Of a stretch of 64,000 bases of DNA, positions 7,176 through 16,054 are shown piece after piece. Position 1 is the stretch's first letter, and every line of letters starts with the position of its first letter. Source of the DNA: Brachybacterium massiliense (lineage in GTDB: Bacteria; Actinomycetota; Actinomycetes; Actinomycetales; Dermabacteraceae); contig NZ_FXXB01000008.1 in NCBI RefSeq assembly GCF_900184245.1, forward strand, positions 1,464,146-1,528,145, read 5' to 3'. The notes beneath the pieces are model-generated. The model was not told where the DNA came from, did no database searches, and saw nothing but the letters and a program-made list of their open reading frames with translations. The translations under genes and the position numbers were made by a program.

Positions 7176-8462
7176 ATGCACGATCCCTCCGAGAGCGCGA
7201 CGGCGCGTCCCGACGACCCCACGGCCGTCGAGCGTGCCGTCGCCGCCGTGTGGAGGATCGACTCCGCCCGCATCATCGCGACCCTCACCCGGGTGACCGG
7301 TGACTTCTCCCTCGCCGAGGACCTCGCGCAGGACGCGCTGCTCGAGGCGCTGCGGCAGTGGCCGGAGACCGGGGTGCCCCGCAGCCCCGCGGCCTGGCTC
7401 ACCACGGTCGCGAAGCGCCGCGCGATCGACGCATGGCGCCACCGGGAGCGGCACGACGACCGTCTCGCGCAGCTCGCCCTCGAGATCGAGCGCTCTTCGG
7501 ACGCTGCGGCCGATGCGCCGCCCTGGGATCCAGACGAGATCGACGACGATGTGCTGCGGCTGATGTTCATCGCGTGCCACCCGGTGCTCTCCCGCGAGGC
7601 CCGGATCTCGCTGACTCTGCGGGTGGTGGGCGGCCTGTCGAGCGAGGAGATCGGCCGCGCCTTCCTGGTGCCGACGGCGACCGTGCAGCAGCGGATCGTG
7701 CGGGCGAAGAAGACCCTGGCGGGGGCGGGCGTGCGCTTCGAGGTGCCGCCCCGCGAGGAGCTGACCGGCCGGCTCGGGTCGGTGCTGGGGGTGCTGTACC
7801 TGATCTTCAACGAGGGCCACACCGCGAGCGGCGGCGAGAGGTGGATGCGGCCCGAGCTCGCCGTCGAGGCGATCCGGCTGGCCCGGGTGCTCTCCGCCCT
7901 GCTGCCGCGGGAGCCGGAGACGCACGGGCTGCTCGCACTGATGGAGTTCACCGCCGCGCGGTTCCCGGCACGCGTCGATGCGCAGGGCGAGCCGGTGCTG
8001 CTGGCGGACCAGGACCGCCGACGCTGGGACCACGGCCGGATCCGACGCGGGCACGAGGCTCTGACCCGTGCGGATTCGACGGGCCGGGGACGGGGCGTCT
8101 ACGGGGTCCAGGCCGCGATCGCGCAGTGCCATGCGGTGGCCGAGAGTCTGGAGACCACCGACTGGGGCCGGATCGTGGAGCTGTACGAGGCGCTCAGCGG
8201 CCTCGCCCCCTCCCCTGTCGTCGAACTGAACCGGGCCGCCGCGGTGGCGATGGCCTCGGGCCCTGCCGCGGCGCTTGAGCTGCTCGACGAGATCGCCGCC
8301 TCCGGGAGGCTGCGCCGCTATCACCTGCTGCCCGCCACCCGGGGCGAGCTGCTGCGGCAGCTGGGCCGCGAGGCGGAGGCCCGGGAGGAGTTCACCGCGG
8401 CGGCGGCGCTGGCCACGAACGATCGCGAACGGGAGCGGCTCGAGGAGAAGGCCTCCGGCTGA
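7176..8462 (+). CDS. ECF42-group RNA polymerase sigma factor with C-terminal extension
   Basis: 428 residues. Sigma region 2 is seen as RVTGDFSLAEDLAQDALLEAL and SPAAWLTTVAKRRAIDAWR. Region 4 is LSREARISLTLRVVGGLSSE with FLVPTATVQQRIVRAKK. The roughly 230-residue C-terminal extension (LYLIFNEGHTAS, TGRGRGVYGVQAAIAQCHA, ELNRAAAVAM) is the helical/TPR-like domain typical of ECF42, reported to be needed for activity. There is no anti-sigma gene next to it, consistent with this group. The gene is coupled to the YCII gene and preceded by a promoter matching the group's own consensus. The inducing signal is unknown. Confidence 0.92.
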   Translation: MHDPSESATARPDDPTAVERAVAAVWRIDSARIIATLTRVTGDFSLAEDLAQDALLEALRQWPETGVPRSPAAWLTTVAKRRAIDAWRHRERHDDRLAQLALEIERSSDAAADAPPWDPDEIDDDVLRLMFIACHPVLSREARISLTLRVVGGLSSEEIGRAFLVPTATVQQRIVRAKKTLAGAGVRFEVPPREELTGRLGSVLGVLYLIFNEGHTASGGERWMRPELAVEAIRLARVLSALLPREPETHGLLALMEFTAARFPARVDAQGEPVLLADQDRRRWDHGRIRRGHEALTRADSTGRGRGVYGVQAAIAQCHAVAESLETTDWGRIVELYEALSGLAPSPVVELNRAAAVAMASGPAAALELLDEIAASGRLRRYHLLPATRGELLRQLGREAEAREEFTAAAALATNDRERERLEEKASG

Positions 8463-8497
8463 CCTGCTGCGGCCCGGCCGCGAGCGGCATCGGGCAC

Positions 8498-8791
<294 letters not shown>

Positions 8792-8793
8792 CT

Positions 8794-8830
8794 ATACCCC
8801 CCGGGGTGTCTTGCATACCCCTTGGGGTAT
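8794..8830. promoter_or_regulatory. Paired CsoR/CstR operators in the divergent promoter region
   Basis: Two inverted repeats: ATACCCC-CC-GGGGTGT (8794-8809) and ATACCCC-TT-GGGGTAT (8815-8830), 21 bp centre to centre, i.e. on one face of the helix. They sit between the repressor gene and tauE and match the known operator shape of DUF156 repressors. Confidence 0.85.
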
Positions 8831-8887
8831 ATGCGAGATTCGCTGTGCGGGCGGCCGAGCCCCACCCTGACCCCGAGAGGACACCTC

Positions 8888-9565
8888 ATGACCGCCTCAC
8901 TCGCCCTGACCCTGCTGCTGGCCGTGCTGGTCGGCGTCTCGCTCGGGCTGCTCGGAGGGGGCGGCTCGATCCTGATGGTGCCGATCCTCACCTACGTGGC
9001 GGGCCTCCCGCCCAAGGAGGCCATCGCGGCGTCGCTGTTCGTGGTCGGAGTGACCTCTGCGGTCGGCGCCGCGCGCCACGCCCGCGCCGGGCGGGTGCGC
9101 TGGCACACCGGAGTGCTGTTCGGCATCGCCGGCATGGCGGGAGCCTTCGGTGGCGGGATCGTGGGCGGCATCCTCCCGGGCACAGTGCTGATGATCGCAT
9201 TCGGGCTGATGATGGTCGCCACCTCGCTCGCCATGCTCCGCGGCCGACGGGTGACACCCCCGGAGGGCCGCATCCCGGATGAGCTCCCCCGTGGCAGGAT
9301 CCTCCTCGAGGGCCTCGCGGTGGGCCTGGTGACGGGCCTCGTCGGCGCGGGCGGCGGCTTCCTGGTGGTCCCGGCGCTCGCTCTGCTCGGCGGGCTGCCG
9401 ATGCCGGTCGCCGTCGGCACATCTCTCGTGGTGATCGCGGTGAAGTCGGGCGGCGGGAGCCGTCGCGGCCGGCCTCGCCACCCTGGGCGGAGCCGCTGCC
9501 GCGCTCTGCTGGCTGGCCGTCCCGAGGTGCCCCCTGCGCACTACCCGGCCTGCGACATGAGCTGA
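8888..9565 (+). CDS. TauE/SafE-family anion exporter with aberrant, probably broken C-terminus
   Basis: Residues 1-185 are a normal TauE/SafE sulfite/organosulfonate exporter half: LGLLGGGGSILMVPILTYVAG, the second-half repeat VTGLVGAGGGFLVVPALAL and GTSLVVIAVKS. After about position 9445 the frame turns into GGGSRRGRPRHPGRSRCRAL, with no helices. The last two or three transmembrane segments expected of the family are absent. In another frame the same DNA encodes a hydrophobic segment (AAGLATLGGAAAALCWLAV), so a deletion joined tauE to the 3' end of a different membrane-protein gene. GAGAGGA precedes the ATG. Likely non-functional although the frame is open for 225 codons. Confidence 0.75.
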   Translation: MTASLALTLLLAVLVGVSLGLLGGGGSILMVPILTYVAGLPPKEAIAASLFVVGVTSAVGAARHARAGRVRWHTGVLFGIAGMAGAFGGGIVGGILPGTVLMIAFGLMMVATSLAMLRGRRVTPPEGRIPDELPRGRILLEGLAVGLVTGLVGAGGGFLVVPALALLGGLPMPVAVGTSLVVIAVKSGGGSRRGRPRHPGRSRCRALLAGRPEVPPAHYPACDMS

Positions 9566-9574
9566 GCGACTTGC

Positions 9575-9609
9575 ATACCCCCGGGGGTACCTAATACCCT
9601 CCGGGGTAT
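9575..9609. promoter_or_regulatory. Paired CsoR/CstR operators before the persulfide dioxygenase gene
   Basis: ATACCCC-CG-GGGGTAC (9575-9590) and ATACCCT-CC-GGGGTAT (9594-9609), 19 bp apart. Same motif and arrangement as at 8794-8830, about 80 bp upstream of the dioxygenase-rhodanese start. Confidence 0.85.
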
Positions 9610-9686
9610 CACTGGCCGAGATTCCCGCCGACACGGCAGGATGAAGGAGAACGGCCGGCTCCATGACTCGAACCGCAGGAGGAACC

Positions 9687-11114
9687 ATGCTTCTCGAACG
9701 CATCTATGACGAGGATCTGGCCCAGGCCAGCTACCTCATCGGCTGTCAGGCCCGCGGGGAGGCGCTGGTGGTGGATCCGCGCCGCGACATCCAGGTGTAC
9801 CTGGACCTCGCCGCCCACCACGGCATGCGCATCACGGCCGTCACCGAGACCCACATCCACGCGGATTTCCTCTCCGGCACCCGGGAGCTCGCCGCCGCCA
9901 CCGGCGCCACCGCCTACGTCTCGGGCGAGGGCGGCGAGGAGTGGCAGTACGGCTTCGAGGCCGAGCGCCTGCTCGACGGGGACACCATCGCCCTCGGCAA
10001 CATCACGATCCCCGCCCGCCACACCCCGGGCCACACGCCTGAGCACCTCTCCTACCTGGTCACCGACGGTGCGGTCACCGACGAGCCGGGCTACTACCTC
10101 ACCGGCGACTTCGTGTTCTCGGGCGATCTGGGCCGCCCGGACCTGCTGGACGAGGCCGTGGGCATGGAGGACACCCGCTTCGCCGGGGCCAAGCAGCTGT
10201 TCGCCTCGCTGAAGAACGCCTTCCTCACCGTGCCCGACCATGTGCAGGTCTTCCCCGGCCACGGCGCCGGCTCCGCCTGCGGCAAGGCGCTGGGCGCCCT
10301 GCCCTCGACCACCGTGGGCTACGAGCGCCGCTTCGCCTGGTGGGCTCCCTATCTCGCCGCCGACGACGAGCAGGGATTCATCGACGAGCTGCTCGACGGC
10401 CAGCCCGACGCCCACGCCTACTTCGCCCGCATGAAGCGTCAGAACACCCTCGGTCCCGCGCTGCTCGGCGAGCGCACCGCGCCGCGCGAGGTGAGCGCCG
10501 AGGAGCTGACGCGCGGCCTCGAGGACGGCTCCCTCGCCCTGGTGGACACCCGTCCCGTGGCCGAGGTGCATGCCGGGTCCGTGCCGGGTGCGCTGAGCAT
10601 CCCCTCTCTCGGGAAGGCCGCGACCCACATCGGCTGGGCCTTCGATCCGGAGTCCGACGACGCCGAGCTGGTGGTCCTGGCCGACAGCGCCGAGCTGGCG
10701 CGAGAGTACGCCGACCACTTCGTGCGCGTGGGCGTGGACTCCCTGACCGGCCGGATCGACACGCTCGCGGGCCTGCCGAGCGCCGTGCCGCAGGTGGTCT
10801 CTCCTGCGGAGATCGAGGCGCTGCGCGGCGAGGAGGGCACCGCCCTGCTGCTGGATGTGCGCAATCGCAGCGAGCACTCCGCCGGCACGATCCCGGGCGC
10901 CGAGCAGCTCTCGGCCGGCAAGGTGCTCTTCCACCGCGACCAGCTCCCCTCCCCCGAGGCGGGGCGCCTGGTCACCTTCTGCCAGTCCGGGCTGCGCAAC
11001 TCCGTGGCCGCCTCGGCGCTGCGCCGCGCCGGCCACGAGGTGGTCGAGGTCGAGGGCAGCTACGCCGGCTGGGCCCGCTGGGCCGCCGAGAACCAGTCCG
11101 CCACCACCCCCTGA
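9687..11114 (+). CDS. Persulfide dioxygenase-rhodanese fusion (MBL fold, ETHE1-like)
   Basis: 475 residues from the ATG at 9687, which has AGGAGG 5 nt upstream (an ATG at 9663 lacks one). The N-terminal metallo-beta-lactamase domain has the iron-binding motif THIHADFLSG, then HTPGHTPEH, TGDFVFSGDLGRPDLL and FPGHGAGSACGK, as in ETHE1/CstB persulfide dioxygenases. Two rhodanese domains follow. The first lacks a catalytic Cys (VVLADSAE); the second has the active loop CQSGLRN. Such proteins oxidise persulfide to sulfite and move sulfur to thiosulfate. Four-part architecture and adjacency to a CstR-like repressor match the staphylococcal cst operon. Confidence 0.92.
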   Translation: MLLERIYDEDLAQASYLIGCQARGEALVVDPRRDIQVYLDLAAHHGMRITAVTETHIHADFLSGTRELAAATGATAYVSGEGGEEWQYGFEAERLLDGDTIALGNITIPARHTPGHTPEHLSYLVTDGAVTDEPGYYLTGDFVFSGDLGRPDLLDEAVGMEDTRFAGAKQLFASLKNAFLTVPDHVQVFPGHGAGSACGKALGALPSTTVGYERRFAWWAPYLAADDEQGFIDELLDGQPDAHAYFARMKRQNTLGPALLGERTAPREVSAEELTRGLEDGSLALVDTRPVAEVHAGSVPGALSIPSLGKAATHIGWAFDPESDDAELVVLADSAELAREYADHFVRVGVDSLTGRIDTLAGLPSAVPQVVSPAEIEALRGEEGTALLLDVRNRSEHSAGTIPGAEQLSAGKVLFHRDQLPSPEAGRLVTFCQSGLRNSVAASALRRAGHEVVEVEGSYAGWARWAAENQSATTP

Positions 11115-11135
11115 CACCCCCGAGAGGACACCACC

Positions 11136-11297
11136 ATGTGCCGAGCAGTCACCTGCAAAACTTGCGGCAAGACCACCTGGGCCGGCTGCGGCCAGCACGT
11201 CGACCAGGTCATGAAGGACGTCGCGGCGAAGGATCGCTGCGAGGGCCACGAGAAGGCCCCCAGCCCGGGCTTCCTCTCGCGCCTGTTCGGGCGCTGA
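11136..11297 (+). CDS. Small Cys-rich protein (MCRxVTCxTCGKTTWAGCG family)
   Basis: 53 residues: MCRAVTCKTCGKTTWAGCG, then a HVDQVMKDV helix, CEGHEK and a short basic tail LSRLFGR. The CxxC and further Cys/His spacing suggests a small zinc ribbon. I recognise the family as a conserved unnamed protein found in many bacteria, with no known role. It begins 21 nt after the dioxygenase gene with GAGAGGA upstream, so it is probably cotranscribed with the persulfide operon and may bind zinc or carry sulfur. Confidence 0.7.
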   Translation: MCRAVTCKTCGKTTWAGCGQHVDQVMKDVAAKDRCEGHEKAPSPGFLSRLFGR

Positions 11298-11351
11298 GGA
11301 GCGTCCGATCCTGCGCAGGGATCGGCTCCGTGCGTGAGGCACACTGACGCC

Positions 11352-11765
11352 ATGGACGATTCCGAGGGCCGCCACGGACTGCTGCACATCGGCGCGGTCG
11401 CTGAGCGCACGGGGCTGAGCCTGCGCACGTTGCGCCACTATGACGAGATCGGACTGGTGACGCCGTCACAGCGGAGCGAGGGAGGATTCCGCCTGTACTC
11501 CGCAGAGGATGTGGAGCGGATCCTGCTAATCCGGCGCATGAAGCCGCTTGACTTCTCCCTCGAGCAGATGCGGGAGCTGCTGGAGGTCACCGACGCACTC
11601 GAGGGGCCGGATGCTCCCGAGAGCGCGCGTCGGGCGCTGCGCGAGTTCGAGACCTATGCGCTCGCGCGGCGCGACGCGCTGGAGAGGAAGGTGGCGATGG
11701 CCGACGAGTTCCTCGCCCGCCTGGGAGAGCTCTCGAACCCTGCGGGCGACGACCCCAAGGTGTGA
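11352..11765 (+). CDS. MerR-family transcriptional regulator
   Basis: 137 residues. The MerR HTH is clear: LLHIGAVAERTGLSLRTLRH, YDEIGLVTPSQRSEGGFRLY, DVERILLIRRMKPLDFSLEQ. A dimerisation helix follows (RRDALERKVAMADEFLARLG). There is no conserved Cys cluster for metal binding, so it belongs to the small, ligand-poor MerR type. It is 112 bp upstream of the SulP transporter gene in the same orientation, with a near-perfect palindrome in between. The likely target is that transporter and/or itself. Confidence 0.88.
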   Translation: MDDSEGRHGLLHIGAVAERTGLSLRTLRHYDEIGLVTPSQRSEGGFRLYSAEDVERILLIRRMKPLDFSLEQMRELLEVTDALEGPDAPESARRALREFETYALARRDALERKVAMADEFLARLGELSNPAGDDPKV

Positions 11766-11792
11766 GGCAGGTCTCCCCACGGGGCCTCAACT

Positions 11793-11807
11793 CTCACGTA
11801 ACGTGAG
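11793..11807. promoter_or_regulatory. MerR-type operator palindrome before sulP
   Basis: CTCACGT-A-ACGTGAG, a perfect 15-bp palindrome in the 112-bp gap between the MerR gene and the SulP gene. MerR proteins bind such dyads inside promoter spacers. No strong -35/-10 could be assigned with certainty. Confidence 0.6.
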
Positions 11808-11877
11808 GGTCGACCCAGCGGTCCCGTGCGGCGATGCTCCGTGATGCCAGGACCGTACCCTCCGTCCTAGGACCCCC

Positions 11878-13425
11878 ATGTCGTCTGTGCGCCCGCAGAG
11901 CACCGATCAGCTCCAGCATTCCCAGCAGCAGCCCGCGACAGTCCGCTCCGCCCTGCGCGATCCGCGGAGGCTGAAGACGGAGGTCCTCGGCGGGCTGGTG
12001 GTCGCCCTGGCGCTGATCCCCGAGGCCATCTCCTTCTCCATCATCGCGGGCGTGGCCCCGCAGGTCGGGCTGTTCGCCTCCTTCACGATGGCGGTGACGA
12101 TCTCGATCGTCGGCGGTCGCCCCGCCATGATCTCCGCCGCGACCGGCGCGGTGGCCCTGGTGGTGGCTCCCGTGGCGATGGAGCACGGCCTGGACTACCT
12201 GATCGCGACCGTGCTCCTGGCCGGCCTGCTGCAGATCGTGCTCTCGCTGCTGGGCGTCGCGAAGCTGATGCGCTTCATCCCCCGCAGCGTGATGACCGGC
12301 TTCGTCAACGCCCTGGCGATCCTCATCTTCCTCGCCCAGCTGCCGCACCTGCTCGGAGCGGATATCCCCTGGCTCGTCGTCCCTCTGGTCGCCGCCGGCC
12401 TGCTGATCATCATCGGCTTCCCGAGATTGACCCGGGCGGTGCCGGCCCCGCTGATCGCGATTGTGGTGCTGACCGTGGTGGTCCTGGTCGCCGGGTGGCG
12501 GGTGCCGAACGTCTCCGACCAGGGAGAGCTGCCCCAGTCGCTGCCCTCGCTGCTGCTCCCCGACGTGCCCTTCACGCTCGAGACCCTGCAGATCATCGCC
12601 CCCTTCGCGATGGCCATGGCGCTGGTGGGGCTGATGGAGTCGCTGATGACGGCGAAGCTGGTCGACGACATCACCGACACCCACTCCGACAAGACCCGCG
12701 AGGGCTGGGGGCAGGGCGTGGCGAACGTGGTCACGGGCTTCTTCGGCGGCATGGGCGGCTGCGCGATGATCGGCCAGACCATGATCAACGTGAAGCAGTC
12801 CGGCGCCCGCACTCGGCTGTCGACCTTCCTGGCGGGCGTCTTCCTGCTGATCCTGGTGGTCGCCCTCGGTGACATCGTGGGATTGATCCCGATGGCGGCG
12901 CTGGTCGCGGTGATGATCATGGTGTCCGTCGCAACCTTCGACTGGCACAGCGTCCGCCCCACCACGCTGCGGGTGATGCCGTGGTCGGAGACTGCGGTCA
13001 TGCTGGTCACCGTCATCGCGACCGTGGTCACCGACAACCTCGCCATCGGCGTGGTGCTCGGCGTGCTCACCGCGATGGTCCTGTTCGCACGGCGGGTCGC
13101 GCACCTGGTCGGCATCGAGAAGGTGTGGGAGAAGGACGTGGACGGCGACGGCACGGTCGATATCCGCCGCTACGCGGTCAAGGGCCAGCTGTTCTGGGCC
13201 TCGAGCAATGACCTCGTCTACCAGTTCGATTACGCCGGCGACCCCGAGGTGGTGATCATCGACCTCACGTCCGCCGATGTCTGGGACGCCTCCACCGTCG
13301 CGACCCTCGACGCCGTGCAGTCGAAGTACGCGGCCCGCGGCAAGGAGGCCCGCATCATCGGCCTCGACGGCGCGAGCCTGCAGCGCCTCGAGAGGCTCTC
13401 GGGGAAGCTCGGCGCCGGGCACTGA
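11878..13425 (+). CDS. SulP-family inorganic anion transporter with STAS domain
   Basis: 515 residues. The SulP core begins at [20 protein letters not shown], followed by the family motif around [13 protein letters not shown], and about ten further membrane segments including [21 protein letters not shown]-terminal STAS domain ([20 protein letters not shown]) is attached. It transports sulfate, bicarbonate or a related anion; the substrate cannot be told from sequence. The neighbourhood (persulfide oxidation upstream, carbonic anhydrase 9 kb away) makes sulfate or sulfite the favoured guess. AGGA lies 6 nt before the ATG. Confidence 0.9.
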   Translation: MSSVRPQSTDQLQHSQQQPATVRSALRDPRRLKTEVLGGLVVALALIPEAISFSIIAGVAPQVGLFASFTMAVTISIVGGRPAMISAATGAVALVVAPVAMEHGLDYLIATVLLAGLLQIVLSLLGVAKLMRFIPRSVMTGFVNALAILIFLAQLPHLLGADIPWLVVPLVAAGLLIIIGFPRLTRAVPAPLIAIVVLTVVVLVAGWRVPNVSDQGELPQSLPSLLLPDVPFTLETLQIIAPFAMAMALVGLMESLMTAKLVDDITDTHSDKTREGWGQGVANVVTGFFGGMGGCAMIGQTMINVKQSGARTRLSTFLAGVFLLILVVALGDIVGLIPMAALVAVMIMVSVATFDWHSVRPTTLRVMPWSETAVMLVTVIATVVTDNLAIGVVLGVLTAMVLFARRVAHLVGIEKVWEKDVDGDGTVDIRRYAVKGQLFWASSNDLVYQFDYAGDPEVVIIDLTSADVWDASTVATLDAVQSKYAARGKEARIIGLDGASLQRLERLSGKLGAGH

Positions 13426-13509
13426 ACTGCGACCGCTGGTCCGCGCCGCCCTGCTGCGCCCCCTGGCCCGCGCCGCGCTGCGCGCCGGAGGCCTCGGGTT
13501 CGCCCACGC

Positions 13510-14043
13510 TCACCGCATGGTCGCACCGAGCTCCTCCTCGCTCAGCGCACGGTCCGAGAACACGAGGCGCATGGCCGACGGGTCCGGGTTCCCGGCATCC
13601 GGGCCCCGATGCCGCAGCGTGAGCCCGACCTTCTCCGCCACGACGGCGGAGGCCCGGTTGTGCTCGAGCAGGTACGCGACGACCGGCAGCTCCGGCCGCG
13701 TATCCCGCGCGGTGCAAAGCGCGGTCCGGGCGAGCTCGGTGGCGAGCCCTCTCCCCTGCGCCTCGGGCGCGAAGCGGTAGCCGAGGTTCCAGAAGGTGTT
13801 CTGGCGCACCGCGCAGCCGCCGTGGCCCACGACCTCGCCGCCCTCGCGCACCACCCAGGCGCCGAGGCCCTGTTCGCGCCAATCGTCGATCCAGCGCTCG
13901 AGCGCACCGCGGGTGACGTCGAGGTCGGCGAAGCGCCCGCTGGGCAGGTGCGTCCAGGTGCGGGGATCGGAGTAGAGCCGGTGCAGCTCCTCGAGATCCT
14001 CGGGCAGCGGAGCCTCCAGCTCCAGACGCTCGGTCCTGGTCAC
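13510..14043 (-). CDS. GNAT-family N-acetyltransferase (RimJ/RimL type)
   Basis: 177 residues from a GTG at 14043 with AAGGAGAGG just upstream. RimJ/RimL-like domain: TERLELEAPLPEDLEELHRL, GAWVVREGGEVVGHGG, WNLGYRFAPEAQGRGLATEL (acetyl-CoA loop QGRGLA), and VAYLLEHNRASAVVAEKVGL. Acceptor unknown; relatives modify protein N-termini, antibiotics or small amines. Frames reaching further upstream run through an 18-bp repeat and an unrelated region, so they were rejected. It stands alone, convergent with sulP. Confidence 0.85.
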   Translation of the reverse strand: MTRTERLELEAPLPEDLEELHRLYSDPRTWTHLPSGRFADLDVTRGALERWIDDWREQGLGAWVVREGGEVVGHGGCAVRQNTFWNLGYRFAPEAQGRGLATELARTALCTARDTRPELPVVAYLLEHNRASAVVAEKVGLTLRHRGPDAGNPDPSAMRLVFSDRALSEEELGATMR

Positions 14044-14055
14044 GACCTCTCCTTC

Positions 14056-14098
14056 CGCTCGGGTCTCTCCTGGCGCTCGGGTCTCTCCTGGCGCTCGG
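14056..14098 (-). repeat. 18-bp direct repeats carrying Shine-Dalgarno-like motifs
   Basis: Two identical 18-bp units (14056-14073, 14074-14091) plus a partial third just upstream of the GNAT start. On the coding strand each unit contains AGGAGAG, the same core as the presumed real site (AAGGAGAGG), giving three such motifs at 18-nt intervals before the GTG. Confidence 0.85.
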
Positions 14099-14159
14099 CC
14101 ACCCTGTGCGGCCAGAGGGATCTTATGGGCGGGCCCGGACACCGGCAGCGGGCGCCCGG

Positions 14160-14375
14160 TCATGGCGCGGCCGTGAACCCTCGCAGGGTGGGGCTCAGCG
14201 CCCCGGCGAGCGCGGTCGGCAGGAATCCGGCTCCCGCGGCGACCAGCACCCACCCGCCGCCGAAGCGCCCCGCGAGCAGGCCGCCGATCAGCGGGCCGAG
14301 CGGCGACAGGGCCATGCTCGCCACTCCGAGGAGAGCCCCGATGCGGCCGAGCATGTCGGCGGGCCGGTAAAGCAA
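14160..14375 (-). pseudogene. C-terminal remnant of an MFS transporter
   Basis: About 65 residues resembling the last two helices of an MFS exporter: DMLGRIGALLGVASMALSPL, then GPLIGGLLAGRFGGGWVLVA and ALSPTLRGF. The remaining 300 or more residues expected upstream are absent; the frame instead runs into the operator repeats of the divergent HTH gene. The spacing suggests a deletion that removed the transporter's 5' part. No start or ribosome site fits. Confidence 0.6.
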
Positions 14376-14411
14376 CCCTTTACACGCCTGCGAAGTAAAG
14401 CTAGCCTTTAC
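14367..14411. promoter_or_regulatory. Doubled GTAAAG-N5-CTTTAC operator
   Basis: Two perfect inverted repeats, GTAAAG-CAACC-CTTTAC (14367-14383) and GTAAAG-CTAGC-CTTTAC (14395-14411), 28 bp centre to centre. The second ends 2 bp before the ATG of the HTH-DUF3887 gene. The regular spacing and position suggest autoregulation by that protein. Confidence 0.75.
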
Positions 14412-14413
14412 AC

Positions 14414-15013
14414 ATGACAGAGCAGTGGAGCGCAGCGGCCGACGAGATGCAGGAGCGAACCCGCCTGCTCTGCGCCGCCCGGTCGGCGCGGGACTGGGGC
14501 GGTGCCGTCGCCGCCGGCGCGAGCCTCAGCGACTCGGCGGAACAGCTGCTGCGCAGCACCATCCATCTCGCACGCACCGAGGGGGCCTCGTGGCAGGTCA
14601 TCGGCGACGCCCTCGGAGTCACCCGCCAAGCGGCCTTCCAGCGCTTCGGGAAGCCGCGCGACCCGCGAACAGGAGAACTCATGAACACCACACCCTTGGC
14701 AGACGCCCCCAGGATCGCCCGCACCGTGCTCGACGACCTGGCGGCCGGCGCCTGGTCGGCCGTCACCGCCCGCTTCGACCCCGCCATGGCGGACGGCCTC
14801 TCGCAGGAGGGCCTGGGAGAGGTCTGGGCACAGATCATCAGCCAGGTCGGCGCGCTCGAGAGCTGCGGCACCCCGCAGGCCTCACGGGCGGGCGAGCTCA
14901 CCATCACCAACACCCCGCTCGAGTTCGAGGCGGGCGAGTTGACCGCGCGGATCACGTTCCACGACGACCGCACTCTCGCCGGCCTCTACTTCCTGGACCC
15001 GCAGAACTCATGA
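14414..15013 (+). CDS. HTH-DUF3887-like regulator-type protein
   Basis: 199 residues. The N-terminal part has a helix-turn-helix ([20 protein letters not shown], then [10 protein letters not shown]). After a linker, residues about 95-199 look like a DUF3887-type NTF2-like domain ([61 protein letters not shown]). The function is unknown; I read it as a DNA-binding sensor. It overlaps the CPBP gene by 4 nt (ATGA). Two GTAAAG-N5-CTTTAC dyads lie immediately upstream with no room for a Shine-Dalgarno leader, which suggests a leaderless, self-controlled operon. Confidence 0.8.
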   Translation: MTEQWSAAADEMQERTRLLCAARSARDWGGAVAAGASLSDSAEQLLRSTIHLARTEGASWQVIGDALGVTRQAAFQRFGKPRDPRTGELMNTTPLADAPRIARTVLDDLAAGAWSAVTARFDPAMADGLSQEGLGEVWAQIISQVGALESCGTPQASRAGELTITNTPLEFEAGELTARITFHDDRTLAGLYFLDPQNS

Positions 15014-15996
15014 GCACATCCCCGATCCCGCCCGGCCGACGGGGCGGCATGTCCCGACGGGACCTCCGAGCCGTCGTCGTCTTCGTGCTCGTGGCCTACG
15101 CGGTGGCGTGGCTGATCGCGCTCCCGCTGTGGCTCGGGGACGGCCTGGCCAGTCCCTGGTTCCCCGTCGTCTCCGTGGCGATGATGGTGGCCCCGACGAT
15201 CGCCGCCCTGGTCACGATGCTGACCGTCGACCGGCCGCGCTCGATTCCGAGGAGGCTGGGGATCTGGCCGCTGAGGCCGGTGGGCCGCCTGCTCGCCTAC
15301 CTCGCCCTGGGCCTCGTGGTCCCGATGCTCCTGGTGCTGGCGGCCCTCCCCCTCGGGACGGCCCTCGGCCTCTACCCGGCGGACCTCCAGAACTTCTCCG
15401 CGTTCCGCGAGCTCACCGAGGCGCAGCTCCGCGCCGCCGGCCAGTCAGGGCTGTCGGCGCCGATCGAGGTGCTGGTGATCGCGCAGCTCGTGTCCATCCC
15501 GGTGGGTGCGCTGCTCAACATGGTCCCCGCCCTCGGCGAGGAGCTCGGGTGGCGAGGCTGGCTACTCCCGAAGCTGATGCCGCTGGGGACTCCGTGGGCC
15601 CTCGTCCTCTCCGGCATCATCTGGGGACTCTGGCACGCCCCGGTGATCCTGCTCGGCTACAACTACCCGGGCGCCCCCGGGTGGCTCGGGCTGCTGTGCA
15701 TGGTGGGCATGTGCATCGTGGTCGGCGGCGTCTTCGGATGGCTGCGCCTCCGCTCGGAGTCGGTATGGCCCGCGGCGCTCGCCCACGGCGCGTTCAATGC
15801 GACCGCCGGTTCGTACCTGCTGTTCGCGCAGGCAGGTCAGCCCATCGACACCACACAGGCCACCATCCTGGGGTGGAGCGGCTGGATCCTCCCGCTCGCG
15901 CTGGTGGTCGTGCTGCTGGCGACGAACCAGTTCCGGGCACGGACCGGAGCAGGCCCAGGAGGGGAGCACCTGCCTTCCGGGCCTCAGGGTTCGTAA
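15010..15996 (+). CDS. CPBP-family intramembrane metalloprotease (Abi/CAAX type)
   Basis: 328 residues, about eight membrane segments. The CPBP signature is complete: [12 protein letters not shown] (motif 1, the EExxxR pair), [10 protein letters not shown] (motif 2) and [11 protein letters not shown] (motif 3). Family members cleave prenylated proteins or regulators within the membrane; some give bacteriocin self-immunity. The ATG overlaps the stop of the HTH-DUF3887 gene, so the two are coupled and probably act together, with the partner either sensing the substrate or controlling expression. Confidence 0.9.
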   Translation: MSTSPIPPGRRGGMSRRDLRAVVVFVLVAYAVAWLIALPLWLGDGLASPWFPVVSVAMMVAPTIAALVTMLTVDRPRSIPRRLGIWPLRPVGRLLAYLALGLVVPMLLVLAALPLGTALGLYPADLQNFSAFRELTEAQLRAAGQSGLSAPIEVLVIAQLVSIPVGALLNMVPALGEELGWRGWLLPKLMPLGTPWALVLSGIIWGLWHAPVILLGYNYPGAPGWLGLLCMVGMCIVVGGVFGWLRLRSESVWPAALAHGAFNATAGSYLLFAQAGQPIDTTQATILGWSGWILPLALVVVLLATNQFRARTGAGPGGEHLPSGPQGS

Positions 15997-16054
15997 CCGG
16001 TCACCCGCGCGCTCGCGGCCGCTGGACGTCGGGTCCCACGCGGCCGCTGCGGGA

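Noticed and set aside
4766..7951. A 1061-codon minus-strand frame extending larA far upstream
   Set aside because: The extra 600 codons are antisense to the YCII and sigma genes and lack family similarity; larA starts at 6121.
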